A DNA stretch of 27,833 nucleotides, from positions 1 through 27,833 of the forward strand of contig CACHJY010000015.1 in assembly GCA_902580265.1 (NCBI GenBank), in the 5' to 3' direction. The notes under the pieces are model-generated. The model searched no databases, was not told the origin of the DNA, and saw only the letters and a program-made list of their open reading frames with translations. A program made the translations under genes and the position numbers. Source of the stretch: an uncultured Alphaproteobacteria bacterium (GTDB lineage Bacteria > Pseudomonadota > Alphaproteobacteria > Rhodobacterales > Rhodobacteraceae). Positions 10,865 to 20,256 of this stretch are shown piece after piece (the stretch's first letter is position 1; the number at the start of each line of letters is the position of its first letter).

Positions 10865-11878
10865 TCAGTTTGAATAAAGACCTTCATAGATTGGTTTCAA
10901 AGACTCTTCACTGAATAGCGACGAGACAGAGCTTTCATTAGATATATTCAACATTGCATGAGCCAAAAGAGGCGCCGCAGTAATTATACGAATTTTAGTG
11001 CACTTCGTCACAACTTCAGTCGGTTCAATGGTATCAGTTATAACCATCGAGCTAAGGTTGGAGTTAGTGATCCTTTCTATTGCTTTTCCGGAAAGAACGC
11101 CATGAGTAATATATGCATGAACTTCTTTAGCTCCCTTTTCTATGAGAAGTTCAGCAGATTTAATTAAAGTGCCGGCTGTATCACAAATATCATCAACTAG
11201 AATACAGGTTTTATCTGAAACCTCCCCGATAATAGTCATAGAGTTGATCTCTCCGGGAGCACTTCTTCTCTTATCCACTACTGCTAAATCGACATCTATT
11301 TTTTCCGCGAGCTCTCTCGCACGTGATACTCCTCCAACGTCGGGTGAAACTATTGTGATGCCTTTATTTTTTGCAAAGTTATGTCTTATATCGATGGCGA
11401 ATATAGGTGAAGCATAGAGATTATCCACTGGAATATCGAAGAAACCCTGAATTTGGGCAGCGTGCAAATCTAATGTAAGTACTCTATTAATACCTGCTTG
11501 AGCTAGCAAATTAGCTACTAATTTTGCACTGATAGGGGTTCTGGCTTTTGTCCTTCTATCCTGTCTCGCATACCCAAAATATGGGATTATTGCTGTAACT
11601 CTACTTGCGCTGGATCTCTTAAGCGCATCGGAAATTATTAGTAGTTCCATTAGATTATCATTTGCAGGATTAGAAGTTGACTGAACTATGAACATATCTT
11701 CTCCACGAACATTCTCGAAAACCTCTACAAAAACTTCCTGGTCACTAAACCGCTCTACACGAGCCTTTACGGGCTTTACTTTTGTACCAAACAACAATCC
11801 AATTCTCTTGCAAATACTTTTTGCTAGTGAGAGATTGGAATTCCCAGATATGATTTTTAGTTTGCCGTTTGAGATCAT
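10865..11878 (-). CDS. prs: Ribose-phosphate pyrophosphokinase (PRPP synthetase)
   Basis: Makes PRPP from ribose 5-phosphate and ATP, feeding purine, pyrimidine, histidine and NAD synthesis. Conserved segments are SGNSNLSLAKSI, RFSDQEVFVEVFENVRGED, YFGYARQDR, DLHAAQIQGFFD, SPDVGG and the PRPP-binding loop VDDICDTAGTL. The ATG at 11878 was chosen because the family starts just before the KLKIISGNSN strand; the frame runs 23 codons further upstream without homology. An AAAAGAG ribosome-binding site precedes it. The 337-residue protein is somewhat longer than the usual 310-315, mainly from about 15 extra residues after the normal SSVSSLF end. Confidence 0.96.
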   Translation of the reverse strand: MISNGKLKIISGNSNLSLAKSICKRIGLLFGTKVKPVKARVERFSDQEVFVEVFENVRGEDMFIVQSTSNPANDNLMELLIISDALKRSSASRVTAIIPYFGYARQDRRTKARTPISAKLVANLLAQAGINRVLTLDLHAAQIQGFFDIPVDNLYASPIFAIDIRHNFAKNKGITIVSPDVGGVSRARELAEKIDVDLAVVDKRRSAPGEINSMTIIGEVSDKTCILVDDICDTAGTLIKSAELLIEKGAKEVHAYITHGVLSGKAIERITNSNLSSMVITDTIEPTEVVTKCTKIRIITAAPLLAHAMLNISNESSVSSLFSEESLKPIYEGLYSN

Positions 11879-11895
11879 TATGTTCGACTCTTTTC

Positions 11896-11912
11896 TATAG
11901 GATAATCCTATA
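11896..11912. repeat. Perfect 17-bp palindrome in the prs leader
   Basis: TATAGGAT-A-ATCCTATA: 8-bp arms around one central base, ending 17 bases before the prs start codon and next to its ribosome-binding site. It could be a repressor operator or, in RNA, a 7-bp hairpin with a three-base loop. No partner regulator is encoded nearby. Confidence 0.55.
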
Positions 11913-11989
11913 CATTTTTTATTTTTATGAAAGAAAAAGGATAACATTTCTTTCGTCTTTTTTATAACTTTTTTAAGGTTTATTTATCT

Positions 11990-12442
11990 TTATTCTTCTG
12001 TAATTTCTGCCACAATATGGTCTTCAAAATTTTCTTGTTCGACTGCAGTTTCTGAAACACAGTAATCTTGAACTGATTGATTTATCCTATGGACACTATC
12101 TTTGTCTTGACTAATTAGATGATGCCATTGAGGTAGAGGTTTGCCTTCACCTATCAATTTGTAACTACAACTGGAAGGAAGAAATTTGGAATTTTTGTGT
12201 AAATTGTCTTTAGTAATTTTTAAGCAGTCTTTTACATTTTTTTCTCTATTCGAGTAATCACTACACCTGCAGCTATCAAGATCAAGCTTTGAGCAGGATA
12301 TGTTTGTGATAAAAACTTTTTTCTTATCAACTATTTTCAATAGACAGCACTTAGCGCAACCATCACACAAAGCTTCCCATTCATCTTGATTAAATTGATC
12401 AAGAGAATACCTTTCCCAGAAGAATTTTCTCAAATTACTCAT
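11990..12442 (-). CDS. YcgN-family cysteine-cluster protein (UPF0260)
   Basis: A 150-residue homologue of E. coli YcgN, related to the YkgJ zinc- or iron-chelating family. Diagnostic features are EWEALCDGCAKCCL near the N-terminus, TNISCSKLDLDSCRC in the middle and LPSSCSYKLIGEGKPLPQWHHL. Ten cysteines are present (26, 29, 32, 33, 50, 58, 60, 73, 92, 128), most at positions expected to bind a metal or Fe-S centre. The biochemical function is not established to my knowledge. The start ATG overlaps the ribF stop by 8 bases (ATGAGTAA), so translation is probably coupled to ribF. Confidence 0.85.
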   Translation of the reverse strand: MSNLRKFFWERYSLDQFNQDEWEALCDGCAKCCLLKIVDKKKVFITNISCSKLDLDSCRCSDYSNREKNVKDCLKITKDNLHKNSKFLPSSCSYKLIGEGKPLPQWHHLISQDKDSVHRINQSVQDYCVSETAVEQENFEDHIVAEITEE

Positions 12443-13367
12443 TATTTAGAACATTTTTAACAGTCTCACAATCTGCTTGCATTTGTGAAATCAATTCTTT
12501 TTCAGAGTTAAACTTTAGTTCAGGTCTTATAAATCTAACAAGTGAAATACACACATTTTCTCCATATAAATTTTCATCGAAATCAAATATGAAAACCTCA
12601 ATGTTAGGTTCATGGTCTCCGTACGTTGGTCTTGACCCTATTGATGCTGCTCCCTTTAAAGTTCTTTCCTCATCATGGGATAAAATTTTAATGAATACTG
12701 CATAAACACCATACTTGGGGACAATTGTATTTTTTAATCCAATATTTATTGTGGGAAACCCGAGATTTCTGCCTCTCTGAAATCCCTTTTCCACCACCCC
12801 TTCAACTTCGTAATAACGAGATAGCATTTTCGTAACCTCAATAACGGCTCCTTCAGCTAGCTTTTGCCTTAATGCGCTTGAAGATACAACTTTACCTTCA
12901 ATCATAAAAGGATTAGCAATATGCAAGCCGAGCTTATTCTTTTCCTGGTAGCGCTTCAGTAAATTCACAGAACCCTCTCTATTCTTTCCAAACCTAAAAT
13001 CCGGACCGACCACAACATTTTTTACATTTAGTTTCTCTATAAGTACAGTCTCTATGAAGTCTTTTGGGGATAAGTTTGCTAATGAGGAGTCAAAGGGCAA
13101 TTCAAAAAGAGCATGGATCCCAAAAGAGTTCAAAAATCTTTTACGTGTTTCTGATTTCATTAGCCTAAAAACAGGTTGATTTTTTTGAAAATATTGTCTG
13201 GGGTGCGGCTCAAAGGTAACCACACCTACGGATGAGTGATTACTCCTTTCCCTTGCAATCTCAATAACTGACTGGTGGCCCAAATGCATACCGTCAAAGT
13301 TACCTATAGCTACAGAGTAGCCTCTCTTATCTTTTGGAATATTATCTATGCTTCTAAAAATCAACAT
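12435..13367 (-). CDS. ribF: Bifunctional riboflavin kinase / FAD synthetase
   Basis: Converts riboflavin to FMN and then FAD. The N-terminal nucleotidyltransferase domain has GNFDGMHLGH (22-31), GPDFRFGKNR (121-130) and VSSSALRQ (161-168). The C-terminal flavokinase domain begins near residue 185 with GRNLGFPTINI (199-209). The 310-residue length is normal. The ATG at 13367 has an AGGA ribosome-binding site six bases away. It starts 8 bp after the MaoC-like gene and overlaps the ycgN-like gene by 8 bp. No FMN riboswitch-like leader is visible, as expected for an internal operon gene. Confidence 0.96.
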   Translation of the reverse strand: MLIFRSIDNIPKDKRGYSVAIGNFDGMHLGHQSVIEIARERSNHSSVGVVTFEPHPRQYFQKNQPVFRLMKSETRKRFLNSFGIHALFELPFDSSLANLSPKDFIETVLIEKLNVKNVVVGPDFRFGKNREGSVNLLKRYQEKNKLGLHIANPFMIEGKVVSSSALRQKLAEGAVIEVTKMLSRYYEVEGVVEKGFQRGRNLGFPTINIGLKNTIVPKYGVYAVFIKILSHDEERTLKGAASIGSRPTYGDHEPNIEVFIFDFDENLYGENVCISLVRFIRPELKFNSEKELISQMQADCETVKNVLNNE

Positions 13368-13375
13368 TCTGTTTC

Positions 13376-13819
13376 CTAGTCAAAATTTCTTCTGGGGGCA
13401 AAGACAAGAGCTTCTCCCTCTAATACTACTTTTTCATCTACTTTACACTTACAATCTAATGTGACTCGTTGATTTGAGTATTCTATATGGGTTACTAATA
13501 CTGTTGTTTTGACTAATTGACCAGGAAGTACTGGTCTGATGAATTTAAGAGTTTGACTTAAATAGACCGTTCCATGTCCAGGTAACTGTTCTGCAATTAC
13601 TGTTGAAATTAAGCTTGCAGTGAGCATACCATGTGCGATGCGCCTTCCAAATATTGATTGCTTTGCGTATTCTTCATCTAAGTGCACTGGGTTTTGATCA
13701 CCAGAGACTATTGAAAATAGTAGGATATCATTCTGCGTTATCTTACGTTCAAGCATTCGGCTCATTCCTATCTCCAGATCCTCTAACCATATTGTTCTTT
13801 TTCGTATACTGTTTTTCAT
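13376..13819 (-). CDS. MaoC-like (R)-specific enoyl-CoA hydratase/dehydratase
   Basis: A 147-residue single hot-dog domain. It contains the hydratase 2 motif SGDQNPVHLDEEYA, with catalytic D41 and H46, followed by GRRIAHGML. This is the PhaJ/MaoC active-site pattern, which adds or removes water across an (R)-3-hydroxyacyl-CoA or a related thioester. The real substrate cannot be told from sequence; PHA monomer supply is one possibility but no pha genes are seen. It lies 8 bp upstream of ribF, downstream of the HAD gene, an association often seen in alphaproteobacteria. Confidence 0.88.
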   Translation of the reverse strand: MKNSIRKRTIWLEDLEIGMSRMLERKITQNDILLFSIVSGDQNPVHLDEEYAKQSIFGRRIAHGMLTASLISTVIAEQLPGHGTVYLSQTLKFIRPVLPGQLVKTTVLVTHIEYSNQRVTLDCKCKVDEKVVLEGEALVFAPRRNFD

Positions 13820-13872
13820 AATATTTGCGTGGAGAGGCGTGCTAAATGAATAAAAAAATTAGGTGTGCACTT

Positions 13873-14757
13873 TTATTGGAAAAATTTGATGGCATAGTCT
13901 ACTTTTACTTGATTATCTTCTATGGTTTGAATTAATCTTCTTTCGTCGATGATGGTGCTATTTCTATTTTTAATTAAATACTTTTTTTTCAATAAGCCCC
14001 CAACTACAAGAAGTGAGTCAAGTTTTTCATTGTTAGCACCTCTAATATCTGTGTTAAGTCCGTCCCCTATACATAGAATTGACTCCTCTTTGGATTTACT
14101 AACTTTTTTTAAAAAAGAATATACCTCTTGATATATATTATTATGTGGCTTCCCGAAATAAATTACTTTTCCTCCCATATTTTCATACATTAATGCGAGT
14201 GAACCAGCACACATTTCTCTTGTCTCACCGACATCGACTATCAAATCAGGGTTCGCACACAAAAGTGTCAATTCTTTATCTATCCCAAGATTAAGTGTAT
14301 TTTTGTAATCAGAGAGTTGATCTCTTGATGGATCAAATGGTTCAGTGCAAACAATTAAATCTGCGTGAGCAATATTTTCTAACTCAATTGAGATCTTTTT
14401 TTCATCGATCATATCTTTGTAAATACTGTGATGTCGTTTTCCTCCAATGTGAAAAATATTTAACTTATCTTCGCAAACTTTATTAATATAATTAGAAGTA
14501 AGTTCACCAGATGTTAAAAGCATGTCATAATAAGTGTCTTTGATGCCAAGACTTGCTATCTGATACTTAACGTTTGCTATTGGTCTAGGCGCATTTGTTA
14601 CCAATACCACCTTGCCATTTGAGGCCTTGAAATCCTCGAGAGCCCTAAGAGCTTCCGGAAAACTTTTTACACCGTTATGCAAACAACCCCATAAGTCGCA
14701 AATTAATGTTGTGTATTTGCCGGATATCTCGGAAAAGGTTGTGATTATATTGGTCAA
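13873..14757 (-). CDS. HAD-superfamily subfamily IIA hydrolase, TIGR01459-like
   Basis: A 294-residue HAD-fold protein related to NagD/pNPPase types. Motif I is LICDLWGCLHNG (nucleophile D21), motif II VLVTNAP (T54), the lysine motif FGKPH (K203) and motif III ILCIGDGLNTDIRGA (D232, D237). The second acid of the usual DxD motif is a tryptophan, as in the DVWG signature of this family. Substrate unknown; the position upstream of ribF could suggest a phosphatase acting on a flavin or nucleotide intermediate, but that is inference. The only start codon before motif I is the TTG at 14757, since an in-frame stop lies a few codons upstream; it has no clear ribosome-binding site. Confidence 0.85.
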   Translation of the reverse strand: MTNIITTFSEISGKYTTLICDLWGCLHNGVKSFPEALRALEDFKASNGKVVLVTNAPRPIANVKYQIASLGIKDTYYDMLLTSGELTSNYINKVCEDKLNIFHIGGKRHHSIYKDMIDEKKISIELENIAHADLIVCTEPFDPSRDQLSDYKNTLNLGIDKELTLLCANPDLIVDVGETREMCAGSLALMYENMGGKVIYFGKPHNNIYQEVYSFLKKVSKSKEESILCIGDGLNTDIRGANNEKLDSLLVVGGLLKKKYLIKNRNSTIIDERRLIQTIEDNQVKVDYAIKFFQ

Positions 14758-14986
14758 AGGAATTAAACACCCGAATTAATTTCAAGTTTCTTTTCCGAAG
14801 GTGATAAAATATAAAAATAAAAAATGCAAGAACCACAATTACATAAAATTTCTGAAAAAATAAAAAAAAAATGATGAGAGATATTGACAACCACGAAAAC
14901 TTGCATAAATAAAAGCGCTAGGCAAGGAAGTCTCTTCCGTGGAGACTATAACCTTTGATTTATATTTTTATATGAGGAGATTCTTA
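14758..14986. promoter_or_regulatory. Divergent control region between HAD operon and groESL
   Basis: A 229-bp AT-rich spacer, the longest in the window. For groES, TTGACA at 14884-14889 is a good -35, but the matching -10 is poor (AATAAA or TAAATA, 16-18 bases on). No CIRCE operator and no clear RpoH-type -10 are present. Just downstream, AGTCTC (14929-14934) pairs with GAGACT (14942-14947), while GGAAG (14926-14930) can instead pair with CTTCC (14934-14938), giving two competing hairpins in the leader. GAGGAGA at 14974-14980 is the groES ribosome-binding site. On the minus strand I see only AT-rich sequence and no strong promoter pair for the HAD gene. Confidence 0.4.
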
Positions 14987-15274
14987 ATGGCTTTTAAACC
15001 TTTGCATGACCGTGTTGTGGTCCGTAGAGTTGATAGTGAAGATAAAACATCTGGCGGACTGATAATTCCTGACTCTGCACAAGAGAAACCTGCAGAAGGT
15101 GAGGTTGTTTCAGTTGGAGCTGGTGCTAGAGATGATGCAGGTAAGTTGATTCCAATGGAATTAAAAGCAGGCGATAAGATATTGTTCGGTAAATGGTCTG
15201 GAACTGAAGTAAAAATCAATGATGAGGAGCTACTCATCATGAAAGAAAGTGATATATTGGGTATAATTTCCTAA
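14987..15274 (+). CDS. groES: Co-chaperonin GroES
   Basis: The 10-kDa lid of the GroEL chamber, 95 residues. The N-terminus is [16 protein letters not shown], followed by the GroEL-binding mobile loop around [14 protein letters not shown]. The roof and C-terminal strand ([30 protein letters not shown]) complete the family pattern. The ATG at 14987 has a strong GAGGAGA ribosome-binding site; the open frame continues upstream to 14939 but without homology. It is followed 34 bp later by groEL on the same message. Confidence 0.98.
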   Translation: MAFKPLHDRVVVRRVDSEDKTSGGLIIPDSAQEKPAEGEVVSVGAGARDDAGKLIPMELKAGDKILFGKWSGTEVKINDEELLIMKESDILGIIS

Positions 15275-15284
15275 GAATTTTTAA

Positions 15285-16964
<1,680 letters not shown>

Positions 16965-16985
16965 GCGTTAAAACGTATAATTTCT

Positions 16986-17016
16986 AAAAAGGGGAGTTTA
17001 ACTTCCCTTTTTTTTT
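16986..17016. terminator. Bidirectional Rho-independent terminator between groEL and purK
   Basis: The left arm AAAAAGGGGAG (16986-16996), loop TTTAA (16997-17001) and right arm CTTCCC (17002-17007) followed by nine T residues form a classic intrinsic terminator 22 bp after groEL. One stem position is a G-U pair in the plus transcript and an A-C mismatch in the minus transcript. Read on the minus strand, the hairpin is followed by a T5 tract, so it can also end the purK message, though less strongly. The last purK codons form one arm and the purK stop lies mostly in the loop. Confidence 0.88.
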
Positions 17017-18053
17017 ATTAAGTTAACGTGACCCATTTTTCTTCCAGGACGAAGATCTCTCTTTCCATAGATATAAACTTTTGCTAACTCATTGTTTAAA
17101 AGATTGCTAGTCACTTTTCCAATTAAGTTATACATCTCAATATCGGAATGCCTCTCGGTTGATAGTAGAGGCAAATCCATAATCGCCCTGATGTGTTGCT
17201 GGAACTGACTGGAGTAGCTACCATCCATTGTCCAATGCCCAGAGTTGTGTACCCTCGGCGCGATTTCGTTTACATAAAGTTCATGTTCTTTTAAAAAAAA
17301 TTCCACTCCCATAACTCCGATATAGCCTAGATCGTCCACTATTTTTTTTGCAATCATAATAGCGTCATTTTTAAGCGCTTCACCCATTGCAGAGGGCAAA
17401 ACCGTAGTTATTAGAATGCCATGTTCATGTATATTTTCTCCTGGCTCAAAAGTCTTAATATTTCCCTCTTTATCCCGGACTATTATTACGGATAATTCCC
17501 TATCAAAACTAATTACTTCCTCGGCTATGGATGGAGAAAGTTTATTTGTATGAAAATGTTCTTTAATATCATCTTGAGTTTTGATTAAAACTTGTCCCTT
17601 ACCATCGTAACCTAGCCTGCGTGTCTTTATAAGCATGGGTTTATTTTGTTTAATAAATAGTTTTTCAATATCAGAAACGTTGTTAATCGTATAAAATTGT
17701 GATGTTTTAATCCCTAGCGAATTAAGATAACTTTTTTCGGTGTAGCGATCCTGAGAGATTTTAAGAGCTCTTACAGAAGGTCTTATGTCCACGAACTTCT
17801 CTAATTCTTCTAATGCTTTTGTGTCTATGTTTTCAAATTCATAGGTTAGTACGTCTACATTTTTTGCAAATGTGACTAGATTTTCTTTGTCATCATAGTT
17901 ACCCGATACCATTTTATTAGCCACTTGTGCCGCAGGACAATCTTTATCGGGACAGTATATATTTATATTAAAACCTAAGTCGGCTGCAGCTGTGGCAAGC
18001 ATTTTTGCTAATTGCCCTCCACCAAGAATTCCGATAGTCCTATTCGGGCTCAT
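16998..18053 (-). CDS. purK: N5-carboxyaminoimidazole ribonucleotide synthase
   Basis: ATP-grasp enzyme that carboxylates AIR with bicarbonate to N5-CAIR in purine synthesis; PurE then rearranges the product. The N-terminus has the nucleotide-binding GILGGGQLAKM (8-18). The ATP-grasp core shows KTRRLGYDGKGQ, EEVISFDRELSV and NEIAPRVHNSGHWT, where acids bind Mg-ATP. The length of 351 residues is typical. The ATG at 18053 overlaps the purE stop by 14 bases, so translation is coupled. The final residues KKKGS are encoded within the terminator shared with groEL. Confidence 0.96.
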   Translation of the reverse strand: MSPNRTIGILGGGQLAKMLATAAADLGFNINIYCPDKDCPAAQVANKMVSGNYDDKENLVTFAKNVDVLTYEFENIDTKALEELEKFVDIRPSVRALKISQDRYTEKSYLNSLGIKTSQFYTINNVSDIEKLFIKQNKPMLIKTRRLGYDGKGQVLIKTQDDIKEHFHTNKLSPSIAEEVISFDRELSVIIVRDKEGNIKTFEPGENIHEHGILITTVLPSAMGEALKNDAIMIAKKIVDDLGYIGVMGVEFFLKEHELYVNEIAPRVHNSGHWTMDGSYSSQFQQHIRAIMDLPLLSTERHSDIEMYNLIGKVTSNLLNNELAKVYIYGKRDLRPGRKMGHVNLIKKKGS

Positions 18054-18531
18054 CTTTTACCCGGTTTGTCGTATCAACACGCCAATCTTGAATTTTCTGG
18101 CTCATGACCTTATCTGAAATTGCTAACACCTGTATTGCAAATATGGCAGCATTGAAGGAGCCCGGTGAGCCAATTGCCATAGTCGCAACTGGGTAACCTC
18201 TCGGCATCTGTACTATTGAATAAAGACTGTCAACTCCTCTAAGGTCCGTCGCGTTTATAGGTACTCCAATTACAGGGATATCAGTTTTTGAGGCTATCAT
18301 TCCCGGTAAATGTGCTGCGCCTCCAGCGCCAGCAATTACAACTTTTATTTTTCGTTTCCTTAGCGAATTAGCGTACTCGTACAATCTGTCTGGAGTTCTA
18401 TGAGCTGACACAATTTTTTTTTCGAAAGAAACATCAAGCTGTTCCAATAAATCGCATGCCACCTTCATGGTCAGCCAATCTGATTGACTTCCCATTACTA
18501 CGGATACTTGGGTGTTTTTTTTAATTCCCAT
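18040..18531 (-). CDS. purE: N5-carboxyaminoimidazole ribonucleotide mutase
   Basis: Class I PurE, which converts N5-CAIR to CAIR as partner of PurK. Motifs are MGSQSDW (13-19), SAHRTP with catalytic H45 (42-47) and GAGGAAHLPG (68-77). The length of 163 residues suits the class. I chose the ATG at 18531; the GTG at 18543 would add four residues without homology. Either start lies inside the end of trxB, giving an 11-base overlap from the ATG. A run of eight A residues sits right after the start region (18515-18522). Confidence 0.95.
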   Translation of the reverse strand: MGIKKNTQVSVVMGSQSDWLTMKVACDLLEQLDVSFEKKIVSAHRTPDRLYEYANSLRKRKIKVVIAGAGGAAHLPGMIASKTDIPVIGVPINATDLRGVDSLYSIVQMPRGYPVATMAIGSPGSFNAAIFAIQVLAISDKVMSQKIQDWRVDTTNRVKDEPE

Positions 18532-19468
18532 TATTGATCTCACTTAGATATTTCTCAGCATCTAAAGCGGCCATGCATCCCATCGCGGCCGAAGTTACTG
18601 CTTGCCTATAGACATTATCCACTAAATCTCCTGCAGCAAATACTCCAGGAATAGAAGTTTTTGTAGTTCCTGGAACAGTATACACATAGCCGCTATCAAA
18701 AGTCTTAAGTTGGTTTCTTATAAGGTCTGAAGAGGGAGAGTGTCCAATTGCTACGAATACTCCTGAACAATTGATTTGAGATAATTCTTTGCTTAAAGTG
18801 TCTTTTATCTGAATTCCAGTTACTTCTAAAGGATTATCTTCTCCAAATACGTCCGTTACTTGCTTATTCCATATGATTTCTATTTTTTTATTTTCAAAGA
18901 GACGTTTTTGTAGGATTTTTTCGGCCCTTAATTTATCTCTTCTATGAATCAAATAAACTTTAGAAGCAAACTTTGTTAGGAAAATTGCCTCTTCAACAGC
19001 CATATTTCCTCCTCCTATTACCACAACTATTTTGTCTTTATAGAAAAAACCGTCACAGGTTGCACACGCCGAAACTCCAAAACCTTTATATTTTTCTTCA
19101 TTATCCAGTCCAAGCCAATTTGCTTGTGCTCCCGTTGCTAAAATTACTGACTCCGTGAAATATTGTGTGCCACTATCCGTTTCAACAAAGAAGGGTCGAG
19201 CTGTAAGATCTACTTTTGAAATATGTTGGGAAATTATTTCGCATCCCAGATTACGCGCATGATCTTCCATATTTTTCATTAAGTCTGGTCCAAGTATTTC
19301 TTTCTCTCCGGGCCAATTTTCAACCTCTGTAGTTATTGTGAGTTGCCCACCTGGCTGTATTCCCTGAAAGAGGATTGGTGATAACATAGCGCGCGAAGCA
19401 TATACAGCGGCCGTATAGCCTGCTGGACCTGAACCGATTATTAAAAGTTTAGTTTTTTTTGGAGACAT
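18521..19468 (-). CDS. trxB: Thioredoxin-disulfide reductase
   Basis: Low-molecular-weight FAD enzyme that reduces thioredoxin with NADPH. The FAD-binding motif is GSGPAG (12-17), the redox-active pair lies in SACATCDG (C135 and C138), the NADPH Rossmann loop is GGGNMAVEEA and the NADPH-phosphate motif HRRDKLR (175-181). The C-terminal FAD motif is GVFAAGDLVDNVYRQAVT. The length of 315 residues is normal. The ATG at 19468 has a GAGG ribosome-binding site. It starts 25 bp after pgeF and runs into purE, so it sits in the middle of a six-gene transcription unit that mixes envelope, redox and purine functions. Confidence 0.97.
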   Translation of the reverse strand: MSPKKTKLLIIGSGPAGYTAAVYASRAMLSPILFQGIQPGGQLTITTEVENWPGEKEILGPDLMKNMEDHARNLGCEIISQHISKVDLTARPFFVETDSGTQYFTESVILATGAQANWLGLDNEEKYKGFGVSACATCDGFFYKDKIVVVIGGGNMAVEEAIFLTKFASKVYLIHRRDKLRAEKILQKRLFENKKIEIIWNKQVTDVFGEDNPLEVTGIQIKDTLSKELSQINCSGVFVAIGHSPSSDLIRNQLKTFDSGYVYTVPGTTKTSIPGVFAAGDLVDNVYRQAVTSAAMGCMAALDAEKYLSEINNGN

Positions 19469-19493
19469 ATAAACCTCAATGCTTTTTGATAGG

Positions 19494-20255
19494 TTACAAA
19501 CTAATTATTGAAGCCATTCTACCGAAGTCTTTCTCGGATTTATGATAGGCCCTTCTATTTGAAAAAAATAATTCAGGGTTTTCGTAAGTACACAAACTAA
19601 GATTATTTATATCATAAACTCCAAAAAGATTAAATCGACTTTCAATAAATAAAGTAAGATCGAAAAAATAATTACTATCTTTTTTGAGAAAAAAGTTTTC
19701 GAAATATGGATCGGTCTTTATAAAGCCTTCAACAAAATCTAATTTTACTTCATAGCATTTGGTAGAAATTGTTGGACCAATTGCTACTGAAATGTTCTCT
19801 ATATCAACGCCAAGATCTTTAAGAGAATTCAAAGCATTTTCACAGATTCCGGCCAGAGCCCCTTTCCAACCTGCATGAATAGCCAATATGAATCCGCTTT
19901 CACTATCATGAGCCAAAATTGGAGAGCAATCAGCAGTTAGAATTCCTACCCCAATACCTTTTAAATTGGTTATGACAGCATCTACTGGCTTCCGACTTAC
20001 TTGGTCAAAGTCAGTGTTTTTATCAATAAATATTACATTGCTTGTATGCTGTTGGTTTGGAAAGAAGACTTTTTGACTTGAAATATTAAGCTCATCCATG
20101 ACCAACGACCTATTTGCATAAATATTGGCTTTGCTATCGGTTGTTTTTTCTGACATGTTCAAACTTGAGTATATGCCTGTGGAGACTCCACCAGATCTAC
20201 CAAAAAAACCATGCTTTACAGATTTCAAGTTTTTACTTTTGAACATTTTAACCAT
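19494..20255 (-). CDS. pgeF: PgeF/YfiH-family multicopper-oxidase-like protein
   Basis: A 253-residue homologue of YfiH/YlmD/LACC1 proteins, once called polyphenol oxidase. In E. coli it is reported as a peptidoglycan editing factor, and family members are reported to have purine nucleoside phosphorylase or adenosine deaminase activity. The conserved zinc and catalytic residues are present: H70 (NQQHTSNV), C110 (LTADCSPI) and H127 (AIHAGWKG). HGFFGRSGGVSTG near the N-terminus and IGPTISTKCYEV are further family marks. The ATG at 20255 starts one base after the midA stop; an ATG three codons later is an equally usable start. It lies between midA and trxB. Confidence 0.9.
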   Translation of the reverse strand: MVKMFKSKNLKSVKHGFFGRSGGVSTGIYSSLNMSEKTTDSKANIYANRSLVMDELNISSQKVFFPNQQHTSNVIFIDKNTDFDQVSRKPVDAVITNLKGIGVGILTADCSPILAHDSESGFILAIHAGWKGALAGICENALNSLKDLGVDIENISVAIGPTISTKCYEVKLDFVEGFIKTDPYFENFFLKKDSNYFFDLTLFIESRFNLFGVYDINNLSLCTYENPELFFSNRRAYHKSEKDFGRMASIISL

Positions 20256-20256
20256 A

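Noticed and set aside
11879..11947. Longer N-terminus of Prs
   Set aside because: The extra 23 residues have no similarity to Prs and would cross the palindrome and AT-rich leader.
11940..11990. Strong sigma-70 promoter for prs
   Set aside because: A TATAAA is present at 11961-11966 on the minus strand, but the matching -35 position is poor and the region is simply AT-rich.
14758..14986. CIRCE (HrcA) operator before groES
   Set aside because: I looked for the TTAGCACTC-N9-GAGTGCTAA pattern and found no match; only a GCGCTAG fragment and small unrelated stems are present.
18510..18525. Programmed frameshift at the A8 run in purE
   Set aside because: The A-AAA-AAC heptamer fits the slippery pattern, but it lies near the start codon, follows the trxB stop, and no downstream structure or useful alternative product is apparent.
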